This document shows, piece by piece, positions 47,689-58,197 of a DNA stretch of 64,000 nucleotides; within the stretch, counting starts at the first letter, position 1; every line of letters begins with the position of its first letter. Below the pieces are notes generated by a model. It did no database searches. It worked only from the letters and a program-made list of their open reading frames with translations, and was not told the origin of the DNA. The translations under genes and the position numbers were made by a program. This stretch comes from Herbaspirillum hiltneri N3 (GTDB taxonomy: Bacteria > Pseudomonadota > Gammaproteobacteria > Burkholderiales > Burkholderiaceae_D), in assembly GCF_001267925.1 (NCBI RefSeq), contig NZ_CP011409.1:496001-560000 (forward strand), given 5' to 3'.

Positions 47689-48551
47689 AGACGGTCGTAA
47701 GCCGCCACAATGGCATCGGCCACGGCGCGCACGCGGGCGGTGCGATTGAGGTCGCTGTGCAGCACCAGCCACATGTCGTAAGGCTCGGCGCGTTCGGGCC
47801 AGATCCGCACCAGCTGCGGTACCGTGTCGCCCATGTGCGTGGGCAGCTCGCCGATGCCCAGTCCCGCCGCCACCGCTTCGATCAGCATCAGCCCCGAGCT
47901 CACTTCCATCGCCACGCGTGCGTTGGCGGTCGATTCGCCGCAGATGCTCTCGAGCTGCGACGCAGAGACCGCGCGCTGGTAAATCACGACGTCATGTCCG
48001 GCCAGCGCAGTGCCGGGTTGCGGCTGGCCGTGCTTTTTGACGTAGCTCCTGGAGGCGTAGAGGCCGACCGCCAGCCGCTTCAGGTGACGCGAAATCAGGT
48101 CGGGACTGGTCGGGCGCAGGCTGCGCACGGCCAGGTCGGCCTCGCGCCGGGTCAGGTTTGAAACCTGCGTCGAGGTCGTCAGCACCACCCGAATCGCGGG
48201 ATGATCGGCAGCCAGTTGCTGCATGGCCGGCATCAGCACGTGCTTGGCCATCGTATCGGTGGCGGCAATGCGCACCACGCCGCACAGGCGCTCGTCGATA
48301 CCCTGCATCTGGCGTTGCAGCTGGTCTGCCGCCAGTTCCATCTTTTCGACAGCGGCCACGGCCAGGTCGCCGGCGGGCGTCGCCACGTAGCCGGCCGGGG
48401 TGCGCAGGAACAGCCGCGCGCCCAGCGATTTCTCCATTGCGTTCAGACGGCGGCCGACCGTGGCCTGGTCGATCTGCAGTTGTTCGGCGGCGCCGCGCAA
48501 GGTGCCGGCGCGCTGTATCGCCAGGAAAATACGGGCGTTGTCCCAATCCAT
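47685..48551 (-). CDS. LysR-family regulator
   Basis: 288 residues from the ATG at 48551 (AGGAAC just upstream); upstream in-frame codons do not look like protein. The HTH (DWDNARIFLAIQRAGTLRGAA, QIDQATVGRRLNAMEKSLG) marks the subgroup that often regulates a divergent efflux or metabolic gene. It is divergent from the MFS gene at 48751 with a 199-base gap, so that gene is the natural target. Confidence 0.9.
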   Translation of the reverse strand: MDWDNARIFLAIQRAGTLRGAAEQLQIDQATVGRRLNAMEKSLGARLFLRTPAGYVATPAGDLAVAAVEKMELAADQLQRQMQGIDERLCGVVRIAATDTMAKHVLMPAMQQLAADHPAIRVVLTTSTQVSNLTRREADLAVRSLRPTSPDLISRHLKRLAVGLYASRSYVKKHGQPQPGTALAGHDVVIYQRAVSASQLESICGESTANARVAMEVSSGLMLIEAVAAGLGIGELPTHMGDTVPQLVRIWPERAEPYDMWLVLHSDLNRTARVRAVADAIVAAYDRL

Positions 48552-48750
48552 GATGGTTCCTATTGCAGACAGGTGAGTGATGGGTAAGCGAAGGGTAAGC
48601 GTTTGGGTGATGCAAATTTGCATCAGAGCGCTGAGCTTATGCTTATTTATTGCATTGCGCAACCAGCCTAGAATGGCATCCTTGCTCGCATTCCCTCCGC
48701 TTCGCGCGTTGGATGCCGGGCGGCAACCCTATCGAAAGAGAAGTGCTCCC

Positions 48751-50196
48751 ATGTCTACTCAATCTACTCAATGTCCCGCGCCGGCCGGCACCATCGCCGC
48801 GATTCCGCGCAAGGCCGACGCCCATATTGGCCTGCTGCCGCTGGTGACGCTGGCCATCGGCTTCGTCATGGCGATGCTCGACGTCACCGTGGTCAATGTC
48901 GGTTTGTCATCGATTGAAAAAAGCCTGGCGACGCCGCTGAGCATGCTGGTCTGGATCGTCGACGGCTATACGCTGAGCTTCGCCGCCATGCTGCTGGTCG
49001 GCGGCGCACTGGCCGATCGCTACGGCGCCAAGAATATCTATCTGCTCGGACTGGTGCTGTTCGTGGTGGCGTCGCTGCTGTGCGGCGCGGCGCCCAACGG
49101 CGGCATGCTGGTTGCCGCGCGCCTGTTGCAAGGCCTGGGCGCGGCGTTCTTCATGCCAAGTTCGCTGAGCCTGCTGACCCATGTCTATGAAGACGACCGC
49201 GTGCGCGCCCGCATGCTGGGCGTCTGGTCGGCCACGGTCGGCGGCGCGGCAGCGGTGGGGCCGCTGGTGGGCGGCATCCTGATCCATTCGTTCGGCTGGC
49301 GCAGCGTGTTCCTGATCAACGTGCCGGTCGGCTTGCTCGGCCTGTTCATGGCCGTCAAAATGATTCCGGCGGTGGAACGGCACATGCGGGCGCTGACCAT
49401 CACCAGCCATTTCCTCGGCGTGCTGATGCTGGCTGCGCTGAGCTTCGTGCTGATCCAGGGACCGGTGTACGGCTGGACCTCGCTGCCCATTGTCACGGCT
49501 GTGATCGTGGTGGTGCTGGCGCTGGGCATGCTGGTGCAGCGCGAACGTCGCGGCGCGGCGCCTTTGCTGCCGCGTGCGCTGTTCGCCACGCCGCAGTTCG
49601 CAGCCGCCAACGGCATCGGCTTCCTGATCAACTTCGGCGTCTACGGGCAGTTCTTTTTCCTGGCGCTGTTCCTGCAGCAGGCGCGCGGCGCCGACGCGCT
49701 GCAAACCGGTCTGCAGATGCTGCCGATGATGGCGGTGATCTTCATCGGTAACCTGACTTCCGGCCGCATGACGGCGCGTTTCGGACCGCGTTTGCCGCTG
49801 CGCCTGGGCCTGACGGTGGGCGCGGTGTTTTCTGCGGTGCTGATCGGGTTGACGCCGGAGACGCCTTACTGGATGCTGGCCGTCGCCGGCGCGCTCGCCA
49901 ACCTCGGCATCAGCACCGCCATTCCGGCCATGACTACCGCCGTGATGCAGGTGGCCGGCAAGGGCCACGCCAACAGCGCCGCCGCCGCGCTCAATGCCAA
50001 TCGCCAGATCGGCGCGCTGGTCGGTGTGGCGTTGATGGGCGCGATCCTGCACAGCTTCGGCGGCTGGATCACGCGCATCGTGCTGGCTTACGGCGTGGTG
50101 GCGATCGTCTACGCGTTGGCCCTGGTGCTGGTGTTGCGCTATGTCAATACGCGCTCGGCGGCAAGCACGGCTGCCGTCGCACCAGCCGGGGAATAA
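48751..50196 (+). CDS. MFS transporter, DHA2 (14-TM) family
   Basis: 481 residues from the ATG at 48751. About 14 hydrophobic segments; motif A-like GGALADRYGAKNIYL and motif C-like GAAAVGPLVGGILIHSFGW, and motif D1 MLDVTVVNVGL at the first helix, as in EmrB/QacA proton-coupled exporters. A multidrug or solvent efflux role is likely. No EmrA-type adaptor gene accompanies it, so it would export across the inner membrane only. Confidence 0.92.
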   Translation: MSTQSTQCPAPAGTIAAIPRKADAHIGLLPLVTLAIGFVMAMLDVTVVNVGLSSIEKSLATPLSMLVWIVDGYTLSFAAMLLVGGALADRYGAKNIYLLGLVLFVVASLLCGAAPNGGMLVAARLLQGLGAAFFMPSSLSLLTHVYEDDRVRARMLGVWSATVGGAAAVGPLVGGILIHSFGWRSVFLINVPVGLLGLFMAVKMIPAVERHMRALTITSHFLGVLMLAALSFVLIQGPVYGWTSLPIVTAVIVVVLALGMLVQRERRGAAPLLPRALFATPQFAAANGIGFLINFGVYGQFFFLALFLQQARGADALQTGLQMLPMMAVIFIGNLTSGRMTARFGPRLPLRLGLTVGAVFSAVLIGLTPETPYWMLAVAGALANLGISTAIPAMTTAVMQVAGKGHANSAAAALNANRQIGALVGVALMGAILHSFGGWITRIVLAYGVVAIVYALALVLVLRYVNTRSAASTAAVAPAGE

Positions 50197-50278
50197 GCAC
50201 GCTCCGGTCTTCTTTTTGGAAGCAAACAGGCCGCAGGCCGTAAAATAGCGGCTTATTTTGCAAAAAGAAGAATTCCGC

Positions 50279-51232
50279 ATGTCTATTCAATGGTTCCCAG
50301 GTCACATGAACGCCGCCCGCAAGAAGGCGGCGGAAGCGATGGAAAAGGTCGACCTGGTCATCGAGGTGGTGGATGCCCGCCTGCCGCAGGCCAGCTGCAA
50401 TCCCATGATCGAGCAGATCCGCCTGTTTCGCCAGCGGCCCTGCCTGAAGATCCTCAACAAGAGCGACCTGGCCGATCCGTCCGTCACGCAAGCGTGGATC
50501 GCGCATTACAACAGCCAGAAGAACGTCAACGCCGTCGCGCTCAGCTGCAAGAAGCCGAGCGACGTCGCCAAGGTGCCCAAGCTGGCGCTGGCGCTGGCGC
50601 CGCATCGCGGCACGCCGTTGAAGCCGCTGCGCATGATGATCATGGGCATTCCCAACGTCGGCAAGTCGACGCTGATGAATGCGCTGCTCAAGAAGCGCGT
50701 GGCCGCCGTCGGTGACGAGCCGGCCGTGACCAAGACCCAGCAGCGTCTTTACCTCGGCAACAACATGGTGCTGATCGATACGCCCGGCATGCTGTGGCCG
50801 AAGATCCAGCACCCCAGCGACGGCCTGATGCTGGCCGCCAGCCATGCGATCGGCAGCAATGCGCTGATCGAGGAAGAGGTTGCCACCTTCCTCGCCGATG
50901 AACTGCTCAAGCGCTACCCGCACTTGCTGGCGGCGCGTTACGGTTTCAAGACCGAAGGCATGGACGGCGTGGCGGTGGTGGAGGGCGTTGCCACCAAGCG
51001 CGGTTTTCGTCTCAAGGGCGGCGACTTCGATTATGAAAAGGCGGCGCACACTTTCCTGCAGGACTATCGCACCGGCGCCCTCGGACAAATCACGCTGGAG
51101 ACGCCCGCCACGCGCGCCGAGCTGCTGGCAAACTACCAGGCCGAGCTGGCCATCGCGGCAGCGGAAGAGGCCGCAGAACTCGCTGCCATCGCCGCCGAGG
51201 AAGCGGAAAAGAACCGCGGCCGTCCCGAGTAA
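50279..51232 (+). CDS. ylqF: Circularly permuted ribosome-biogenesis GTPase YlqF/RbgA
   Basis: 317 residues from the ATG at 50279 (MSIQWFPGHM, the family opening). The G-motifs are in permuted order: NKSDL (G4) first, then GIPNVGKST (G1) and DTPGM (G3), the hallmark of YlqF/YawG GTPases. In Bacillus it matures the 50S subunit. The C-terminus carries an Ala/Glu-rich helical tail. Followed by a terminator. Confidence 0.93.
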   Translation: MSIQWFPGHMNAARKKAAEAMEKVDLVIEVVDARLPQASCNPMIEQIRLFRQRPCLKILNKSDLADPSVTQAWIAHYNSQKNVNAVALSCKKPSDVAKVPKLALALAPHRGTPLKPLRMMIMGIPNVGKSTLMNALLKKRVAAVGDEPAVTKTQQRLYLGNNMVLIDTPGMLWPKIQHPSDGLMLAASHAIGSNALIEEEVATFLADELLKRYPHLLAARYGFKTEGMDGVAVVEGVATKRGFRLKGGDFDYEKAAHTFLQDYRTGALGQITLETPATRAELLANYQAELAIAAAEEAAELAAIAAEEAEKNRGRPE

Positions 51233-51254
51233 CACGCCGGTATGCCGACGCCTG

Positions 51255-51281
51255 AAAAGCCCGCTCATGCGGGCTTTTTTT
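51255..51281 (+). terminator. Rho-independent terminator of ylqF
   Basis: AAAGCCCGC (51256-51264) pairs with GCGGGCTTT (51269-51277) around a TCAT loop, followed by a T run. Confidence 0.9.
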
Positions 51282-51350
51282 ATTGCGCTGCCATCGGCGC
51301 CGGCACAGTGCTCAGCCGTTTTTTTTCGCTGTTCGGAAACCCGGGGCGTA

Positions 51351-51380
51351 AAAAAGGGCTTTCCGAAGAAAGCCCTTTTT
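51351..51380 (-). terminator. Rho-independent terminator of metNIQ
   Basis: A 13-base-pair stem, AAAAAGGGCTTTC (51351-51363) with GAAAGCCCTTTTT (51368-51380), with a stable four-base loop (TTCG on the minus strand) and a T run on the minus strand. It lies 28 bases after the metQ stop. Confidence 0.9.
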
Positions 51381-51407
51381 GCGGCGGAACTGCTTGCCGG
51401 GGATGCG

Positions 51408-52208
51408 TTACCAGGAAGTCACGACCGAGTTCTTGTACTTCTCGATCACGAACTTCTTGATTTCCGGGCTGTGGTAAGCCTTGATCAGCTTGGCGACCCA
51501 AGGCTTGTCCTTGTCTTCGACGCGTACGGCGATGACGTTGACGTAAGGGCCCTTGGCGGCTTCGATGGCGATGCCGTCCTTGGTTGGCGACAGGCCTGCG
51601 GACTCGGCGAAGTTGCCGTTGATGGCGGCAGCATCGAAGTCATCCAGCGAGCGTGGCAGTTGCGCTGCGTCCAGTTCGATGATCTTGACCTTCTTCGGAT
51701 TGTCGACGATGTCCAGCGGTGTCGCCTTCAGGCCGGCATCAGCCTTCAGCTTGATCACGCCTTGCGCTTGCAGCAGCAGCAGCGCGCGGCCGCCGTTGGT
51801 CGGATCGTTGGGAATACCGACGCGGGCGCCGTTCTTCAGGTCCTTGAGCGACTTGATCTTCTTCGAGTACACGCCCATCGGGAAGGTGATGGTGGTGCCG
51901 ACGCTGACCAGCTTGTAGCCGCGGTCCTTGACTTGCGCATCCAGGTACGGCTGGTGCTGATAGCTGTTGGCGTCGAGATCGCCGGCAGCCAGCGCCGCGT
52001 TCGGCTGGATGTAATCGCTGAATTCAACGATCTGCAGCTTCAGGCCGTCTTTCTCGGCCAGCTTCTTTACCTGCTCCAGGATTTCAGCGTGCGGGCCGCC
52101 GGTGGCGCCGATCTTGATCGGCTTGTCCTGTGCCAGGACCGGTGCGGACACCAGGCCGGCAACTACGCCCAGACCTGCGAAAAACTGGATTAATTGACGA
52201 CGATTCAT
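51408..52208 (-). CDS. metQ: D-methionine ABC transporter, substrate-binding protein
   Basis: 266 residues of the NlpA/MetQ family. Signal peptide MNRRQLIQFFAGLGVVAGLV with cleavage after VLAQ; there is no lipobox Cys, so unlike E. coli MetQ it is a free periplasmic protein. Core motifs KIGATGGPHAEILEQVK, VEFSDYIQPNAALAAGDLDAN and IPNDPTNGGRALLLLQ. The last gene of metN-metI-metQ. Confidence 0.94.
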   Translation of the reverse strand: MNRRQLIQFFAGLGVVAGLVSAPVLAQDKPIKIGATGGPHAEILEQVKKLAEKDGLKLQIVEFSDYIQPNAALAAGDLDANSYQHQPYLDAQVKDRGYKLVSVGTTITFPMGVYSKKIKSLKDLKNGARVGIPNDPTNGGRALLLLQAQGVIKLKADAGLKATPLDIVDNPKKVKIIELDAAQLPRSLDDFDAAAINGNFAESAGLSPTKDGIAIEAAKGPYVNVIAVRVEDKDKPWVAKLIKAYHSPEIKKFVIEKYKNSVVTSW

Positions 52209-52272
52209 TGTTTCCCTCTCTCTTCGATAGCAGCAGCGGATAGCTGCATTGTTTTTTTGCCTGGACCTGTTC

Positions 52273-52926
52273 TTAACGATGGCTCAGACGACGTACCAGG
52301 ACATCTCCCAGCGTTTGCACCAATTGCACAAATACAATCAGGATCAGCACCACTGCCAGCATCACCTCCGGCAGGAAGCGCTGGTAGCCGTAGCGGATGC
52401 CGAGGTCGCCCAAGCCGCCGCCGCCGATCGCGCCGGCCATGGCGGAATAGCCGACCAGGCTGACGAAGGTGATCGTAAGACCCGCGACGATACCAGCAAA
52501 CGCTTCAGGCACCAAGACCTTGTAAATGATTTGCCAGGTGGTCGCGCCCATGGCTTGCGCGGCTTCGACCAGGCCGTGGTCGACTTCGCGCAGGGCGGTC
52601 TCGACCAGGCGCGCGATGAACGGCGCCGAGGCGATGGTCAGCGGCACGATCGCGGCGGCAGTGCCGATCGAGGTGCCGACGAAGAAGCGCGTGAATGGAA
52701 TCACGGCCACCAGCAAAATGATGAACGGCGTCGAACGCACGGCATTGACCAGCAAGCCGGCCACGCGGTTGAACGCGACGTTGGGCAGGATGCCCTTGCG
52801 TTCGGTCAGGTGCAGCGCGATGCCCAGCGGCACGCCGAAGACGGCGCCGAGCAGGCCGGAAATGCCGACCATCATCAGGGTTTCGCCGAACGAGCTGACG
52901 AAGAGGTCAATCAGTTCAGATGACAT
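52273..52926 (-). CDS. metI: D-methionine ABC transporter, permease
   Basis: 217 residues with five hydrophobic helices. The EAA loop that contacts MetN is in [24 protein letters not shown]. It forms the homodimeric inner-membrane channel of the methionine importer. Start overlaps the metN end by 11 bases. Confidence 0.95.
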   Translation of the reverse strand: MSSELIDLFVSSFGETLMMVGISGLLGAVFGVPLGIALHLTERKGILPNVAFNRVAGLLVNAVRSTPFIILLVAVIPFTRFFVGTSIGTAAAIVPLTIASAPFIARLVETALREVDHGLVEAAQAMGATTWQIIYKVLVPEAFAGIVAGLTITFVSLVGYSAMAGAIGGGGLGDLGIRYGYQRFLPEVMLAVVLILIVFVQLVQTLGDVLVRRLSHR

Positions 52927-53965
52927 GGTTCAGCTCCTCCACCACGACGCCTTGCGCACGCAGGTAATTCATTGCATTGGTAATGTTCTCGGCGGTGCCG
53001 TTGGCGAGGATCGCCAGCGAGCCGAAGGCCTGGCCCTGGATTTCGTCGATCTGGCCGTGCAGGATGTTGAAGTCGAGATCGAAACGGCGCACCGCTTCCG
53101 ACAGGTGCGGCTGGTCCACGCCCGAGCCGGTGAAGGCGAAGCGGAACAGGTGATCAGTGCCCGAGCCTGCCTCCGTATTGGCCAGGCGCGCGCGCAGGCG
53201 CTCCAGTACGCCCTTGGGCAGTTCATGCGCGATGACGTCGCCGATCAGGGCGCGCGTGACTTCATGTTTGGGTTCGCGGAACACGTCCAGGACTTCGCCC
53301 TGTTCGATGACTTCACCGGCTTCCATCACGGCGACGCGGTCGCAGATGACCTTGATGACTTCCATCTGGTGCGTGATGAGGACAATGGTCAGGCCCAGTT
53401 CCTTGTTGATCTTGCGCAGCAGTTCCAGGATCGAGCGGGTGGTTTCCGGGTCGAGCGCCGAGGTGGCTTCATCTGACAGCAGCACTTTCGGATCGTTGGC
53501 CAGGGCGCGGGCGATGCCGACGCGCTGTTTCTGGCCGCCGGAAATCTGCGCCGGATAGCGATCCTTCAAGGCGGTCAGGCCCACCAGCTCCAGCAGCGGT
53601 TCCACCTTTTTCGCGATCTCGGCCTTGGACAGGCCGGCCAGCTCCAGCGGCAACGCGATGTTGTCGTACACGGTGCGCGAGGACAGCAGGTTGAAGTGCT
53701 GGAAAATCATGCCGATATGGCGGCGCGCATCGCGCAGGTCGTCAGCCGACAGCGTGGTCATGTCCTTGCCGTCGAGGATGATCTTGCCCTCGGTCGGGCG
53801 ATTGAGCAGATTGATGGTGCGCACCAGCGTGCTCTTGCCGGCGCCGCTGCGGCCGATGATGCCGAAGACTTCGCCCTTGCGGATGGACAGGTCGACGTTG
53901 CGTACCGCGTCGACCGTGCCGCTGCCGTTGGGGAAGCGTTGGGTGACCCCCTGTATTTCGATCAT
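52916..53965 (-). CDS. metN: D-methionine ABC transporter, ATP-binding protein
   Basis: 349 residues. Walker [10 protein letters not shown], signature ISGGQKQRV and Walker [13 protein letters not shown] in the first 240 residues, then the C-terminal NIL/ACT-like regulatory domain (about 260-349) that binds methionine and trans-inhibits transport. First gene of metNIQ, with a stable hairpin in its short leader. Confidence 0.96.
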   Translation of the reverse strand: MIEIQGVTQRFPNGSGTVDAVRNVDLSIRKGEVFGIIGRSGAGKSTLVRTINLLNRPTEGKIILDGKDMTTLSADDLRDARRHIGMIFQHFNLLSSRTVYDNIALPLELAGLSKAEIAKKVEPLLELVGLTALKDRYPAQISGGQKQRVGIARALANDPKVLLSDEATSALDPETTRSILELLRKINKELGLTIVLITHQMEVIKVICDRVAVMEAGEVIEQGEVLDVFREPKHEVTRALIGDVIAHELPKGVLERLRARLANTEAGSGTDHLFRFAFTGSGVDQPHLSEAVRRFDLDFNILHGQIDEIQGQAFGSLAILANGTAENITNAMNYLRAQGVVVEELNHVI

Positions 53966-53994
53966 ATTGCTTTCGATGTTGCCTGAATGAAAAA

Positions 53995-54026
53995 GGCAGC
54001 AGGCCGGCCCGAGGCAGGCTGCTGCC
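53995..54026 (-). promoter_or_regulatory. Hairpin with T tract in the metN leader
   Basis: GGCAGCAG (53995-54002) pairs with CTGCTGCC (54019-54026). On the minus strand the stem is followed by TTTTTCATT, about 30 bases before the metN ATG, so it looks like an attenuator in the mRNA leader. A methionine-related riboswitch upstream is possible, but I cannot match a known fold by eye. Confidence 0.45.
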
Positions 54027-54271
54027 GATATTTTTCGGATTTTTTATATAGACCCGTGATTTTATGAGGATTTCGTTGCAGGCGGAACTACATTTTGCAT
54101 ATTCCCTAATGAGGAAAAGGCATAACCACGCGCTTCCCGGCGCGAATTGCAAAGAACAACGCCGGTCGGGTGCATGCCGGGGATTTTCATTTTGACAATC
54201 TCCGCAACCGGGTCCTGCATGCTCGCCGCAATGCGATTAAGATAGCCGTCCCGGTCCCGAGGAAACCATCG

Positions 54272-54841
54272 ATGCCATACGTCTATACAACCATGCAGTC
54301 GCCCGTCGGCGAGCTGACTCTGGTCGGCCGCGGTGAGCGGCTGGCGGCGATCCTGTGGGAAAACGACAAGCCCACGCGCGTGCGCCTGGGAGAAATGAGT
54401 CCCGACCCGGACAGCGCGGTGCTGCAGGAGACCGAACGCCAGCTCAACGAATACTTCGCCGGCAAGCGCAAACAGTTTGAAATCGAGCTGGATTTCACCG
54501 GCACCGATTTCCAGAAACGGGTGTGGGCGGCGCTGCTGACCATCCCGTTCGGCGAAACCCGCAGCTACAGCGAAATCGCCTTGCAACTGGGCGATATCAA
54601 GGCGGTGCGTGCAGTCGGTGCGGCCAACGGCAAAAATCCGATTTCCATCATCGCGCCATGCCATCGCGTCATCGGCGCCTCCGGCGAGCTGACCGGATTC
54701 GCCGGCGGCCTCAAGGCCAAGGAACTGCTGCTCACGCTGGAAGGCGCCCATGCCTTGCACAACAAGCCCGGCACCGCAGTTCCGCAAAAGCGCCGCAGCA
54801 AGCTGCCGGATCCCAATCAGGGTTTGCTGTTCGCGGATTGA
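54272..54841 (+). CDS. ogt: Methylated-DNA--protein-cysteine methyltransferase
   Basis: 189 residues from the ATG at 54272 with GAGGAA eight bases upstream. The active-site Cys is in APCHRVIGASG, preceded by FQKRVWAALLTIPFGETRSYSEIA, the DNA-binding helix region. It removes O6-methyl (or larger alkyl) groups from guanine by suicidal transfer. The C-terminal extension is basic. Its TGA stop lies on the first unit of a 10-bp tandem repeat. Confidence 0.94.
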   Translation: MPYVYTTMQSPVGELTLVGRGERLAAILWENDKPTRVRLGEMSPDPDSAVLQETERQLNEYFAGKRKQFEIELDFTGTDFQKRVWAALLTIPFGETRSYSEIALQLGDIKAVRAVGAANGKNPISIIAPCHRVIGASGELTGFAGGLKAKELLLTLEGAHALHNKPGTAVPQKRRSKLPDPNQGLLFAD

Positions 54842-54918
54842 TCTGAATTGATCTGAATTGATCTGAATTGATCTGAATTGATCTGAATTGATCTGAATTG
54901 ATCTGAATTGATCTGATT
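54841..54918. repeat. 10-bp tandem repeat, unit ATCTGAATTG
   Basis: Seven perfect head-to-tail copies (54841-54910) plus a partial eighth (54911-54918). The stop of ogt shares its last base with the first unit. The unit is one helical turn, carries GATC at every junction (Dam site) and is not a multiple of three. It lies before a strong terminator shared with groL. Confidence 0.95.
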
Positions 54919-54955
54919 TCTGGCCGCAGACGCAAACGCAAACTCTCCGCGCAAT

Positions 54956-54989
54956 AAAAAAGGCCTCGATCGCTCGAGGCCTTTTTTTT
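54956..54989. terminator. Bidirectional terminator between ogt and groL
   Basis: AGGCCTCGA (54961-54969) pairs with TCGAGGCCT (54974-54982) around a TCGC loop, with A residues left and T residues right. It ends ogt (+) and groL (-). Confidence 0.92.
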
Positions 54990-55051
54990 GTGCTGCAGGA
55001 AAGCGTGCTTTCCGGTGCGCCCGCATTCCGGAGAATGCAGGCGCAGCCGAA

Positions 55052-56740
<1,689 letters not shown>

Positions 56741-56811
56741 TCAGCCTCGATCAGAATTGTTCGCTGCCGGCGCAGGATGTGTTGCACAGCGCCGAGGCAG
56801 CAGGAAGTCGA

Positions 56812-57102
56812 TTATTTTTCGACGACGGCGAACAGGTCTTCTTCACGCATGACCAGCAGTTCCTGGCCATCGATCTTCACGGCTTGGCCGGAGTATTTGC
56901 CGAACAGAACGCGGTCGCCGACCTTGACTGCCAGCGGACGGACCTTGCCGTCATCGAGGATCTTGCCGTTGCCGACAGCCAGGATTTCGCCTTGATCTGG
57001 CTTTTCAGTTGCTGCGTCAGGCAGCACGATACCGGATGCGGTCTTGGTTTCTTGGTCGAGACGCTTGACGATAACGCGATCGTGCAAAGGACGAAGGCTC
57101 AT
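56812..57102 (-). CDS. groS: 10-kDa co-chaperonin GroES
   Basis: 96 residues, complete: [15 protein letters not shown] opening, mobile loop [17 protein letters not shown] and closing [18 protein letters not shown]. It caps GroEL. Driven by the promoter and CIRCE described just upstream; first gene of the heat-shock operon. Confidence 0.98.
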   Translation of the reverse strand: MSLRPLHDRVIVKRLDQETKTASGIVLPDAATEKPDQGEILAVGNGKILDDGKVRPLAVKVGDRVLFGKYSGQAVKIDGQELLVMREEDLFAVVEK

Positions 57103-57231
57103 GAAAACTCCTTAAATTCAATAAGTTAAAAAAAACTGCGAAATAATTGCGGCATCGGCTGCAAAGTGTACTTAAGCCCTGCAGCAAGAAATCCGTGCCA
57201 CATCGGAAAAGTGGTAGGCCAGGATGAGTTG

Positions 57232-57258
57232 TTAGCACTCTCCCCTAACGAGTGCTAA
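57232..57258 (-). promoter_or_regulatory. CIRCE operator (HrcA site)
   Basis: TTAGCACTC (57232-57240), nine-base spacer, GAGTGCTAA (57250-57258): an exact match to the CIRCE consensus bound by the repressor HrcA. It lies just downstream of the -10 box, covering the expected transcription start of groESL. Confidence 0.96.
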
Positions 57259-57286
57259 GTATAGGGGCGCGATGGCGGTTTTTCAA
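57258..57286 (-). promoter_or_regulatory. groESL promoter (overlapping sigma-70 and sigma-32 types)
   Basis: On the minus strand TTGAAA (57281-57286) and TATACT (57258-57263) are 17 bases apart, a good sigma-70 promoter. The same bases read CTTGAAA - 13 bases - CCCCTATA, close to the sigma-32 heat-shock consensus. The -10 box adjoins the CIRCE, so HrcA would block both. Confidence 0.8.
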
Positions 57287-57482
57287 GGGTGGGATGATGT
57301 CCGCGATCATAATTAATGTCACAGCGATCAAAAATAATGTCACTAAGATTTGTTTTTAAAATCAATGACTTGAAGGGTATTTTGCGAATCTTTTCGTGAA
57401 TTCATTGGGATTTTAGGCGCCGGACTGCAATTTTTTATCGAAATTTAAAATTGTCTTTTAGGGCTTTGTCGGTGGAATTCGT

Positions 57483-57620
57483 TTAAGTCTGTACTTCGGT
57501 GACGTAACTCTGCACTTTCCCAAGATAATCAAACATTTCCAAAGAGAAATATTTGCAATAAAAATCAGAAGGCGTGGTATAGATCTTTCCCTTTTCGTCG
57601 GCAACCATGTTGATTTGCAT
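57483..57620 (-). CDS. Short frame of unknown origin (45 aa) inside the IS scar
   Basis: An ATG-started 45-codon frame (MQINMVADEKGKIYTTPSDF, then YCKYFSLEMFDYLGKVQ) between the IstA remnant and the terminal repeats. It has protein-like composition, and could be the C-terminal stub of a gene interrupted or brought in with the IS. I recognise no family. No good ribosome site, so it may be a fossil. Confidence 0.25.
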   Translation of the reverse strand: MQINMVADEKGKIYTTPSDFYCKYFSLEMFDYLGKVQSYVTEVQT

Positions 57621-57685
57621 TGAAATTTCAATCCGGGATATAGCTCACAGGCTCGCCATTCCCCGCGACACTGTTGATTTGCTCG

Positions 57686-58053
57686 TGGATTTGATCCTCT
57701 CCATTTGACCCACTTTCCATTGCCTGCTGAAGGCAGCCACCCGGTCATACGACCCCTCATATCCCAGTTCTTTCAAATCCAGGAACATATGTTTCAGGGC
57801 CTTTCTTTGCTTTCGAGGTTTGATCGCCTCCGCGCAGAGCCAGGGCGGAGAGCTTAGCTGTGAAGTCATCGAGCGAGCTTGGCGAACGCCTTGCTGGAGA
57901 AGTAGGTTCGTTGACATCGGATCGGATGAAACGGCGAACTGTGTTGCGGGAAATGTCGAAGGCCGCTTGAAAGGAGGGTCTTATTCCCTTCGCGTTAGTC
58001 TCAAGGATCTGACTTGGGTGGAAATGGAGCTGCGTCACTATGAAGACAGTCAC
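57686..58053 (-). pseudogene. istA: istA transposase pseudogene, frameshifted and truncated
   Basis: Two frames carry consecutive IstA segments. The first (58053 to about 57840) has FDISRNTVRRFIRSD, the HTH region, then RRSPSSLDDFTAKLSAL. The second (about 57821 to 57686) has KPRKQRKALKHMFLDLKEL and GYEGSYDRVAAFSRQWK, which follows directly in intact IS21-type IstA. The frame changes between them and the integrase catalytic domain (DDE) is missing. So the transposase is dead. Confidence 0.75.
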
Positions 58054-58197
58054 TTAATTCCATAGGCTGATCAAACATGCAATAAAATCAGTTGGAAGAT
58101 GCCTTTTCGCATTAGAACGTGATACGGCAGTGTTACCATTTCTGGCAATAGCTAAGTAACAATAGTTAAGTAAATTTTGCTCGTCAGGAGACGCAAC

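Larger units (their letters stand above)
57300..58060 (-). mobile_element. Decayed IS21-family insertion sequence remnant
   Basis: Two facts define it: degraded IstA coding pieces at 57686-58053 (minus strand, listed separately) and, at its left, two copies of GATCAWAATTAATGTCAC-like repeats (57305-57322 and 57327-57344, 22 bases apart), which match the multiple terminal repeats of IS21 elements. Most of istA and all of istB are gone. The left edge stops about 15 bases from the groESL promoter. The right edge is unclear. Confidence 0.65.

Noticed and set aside
54841..54918. CRISPR array
   Set aside because: Units are contiguous with no spacers, 10 bases long, and no cas gene is present.
54732..55026. 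Repetitive minus-strand peptide (NSDQFRSIQI repeats) over the tandem repeat
   Set aside because: It is only the reading of the 10-bp repeat; it runs through the terminator and overlaps ogt.
57690..58060. Active transposase
   Set aside because: Frameshifted, no DDE domain, no istB; only a scar remains.
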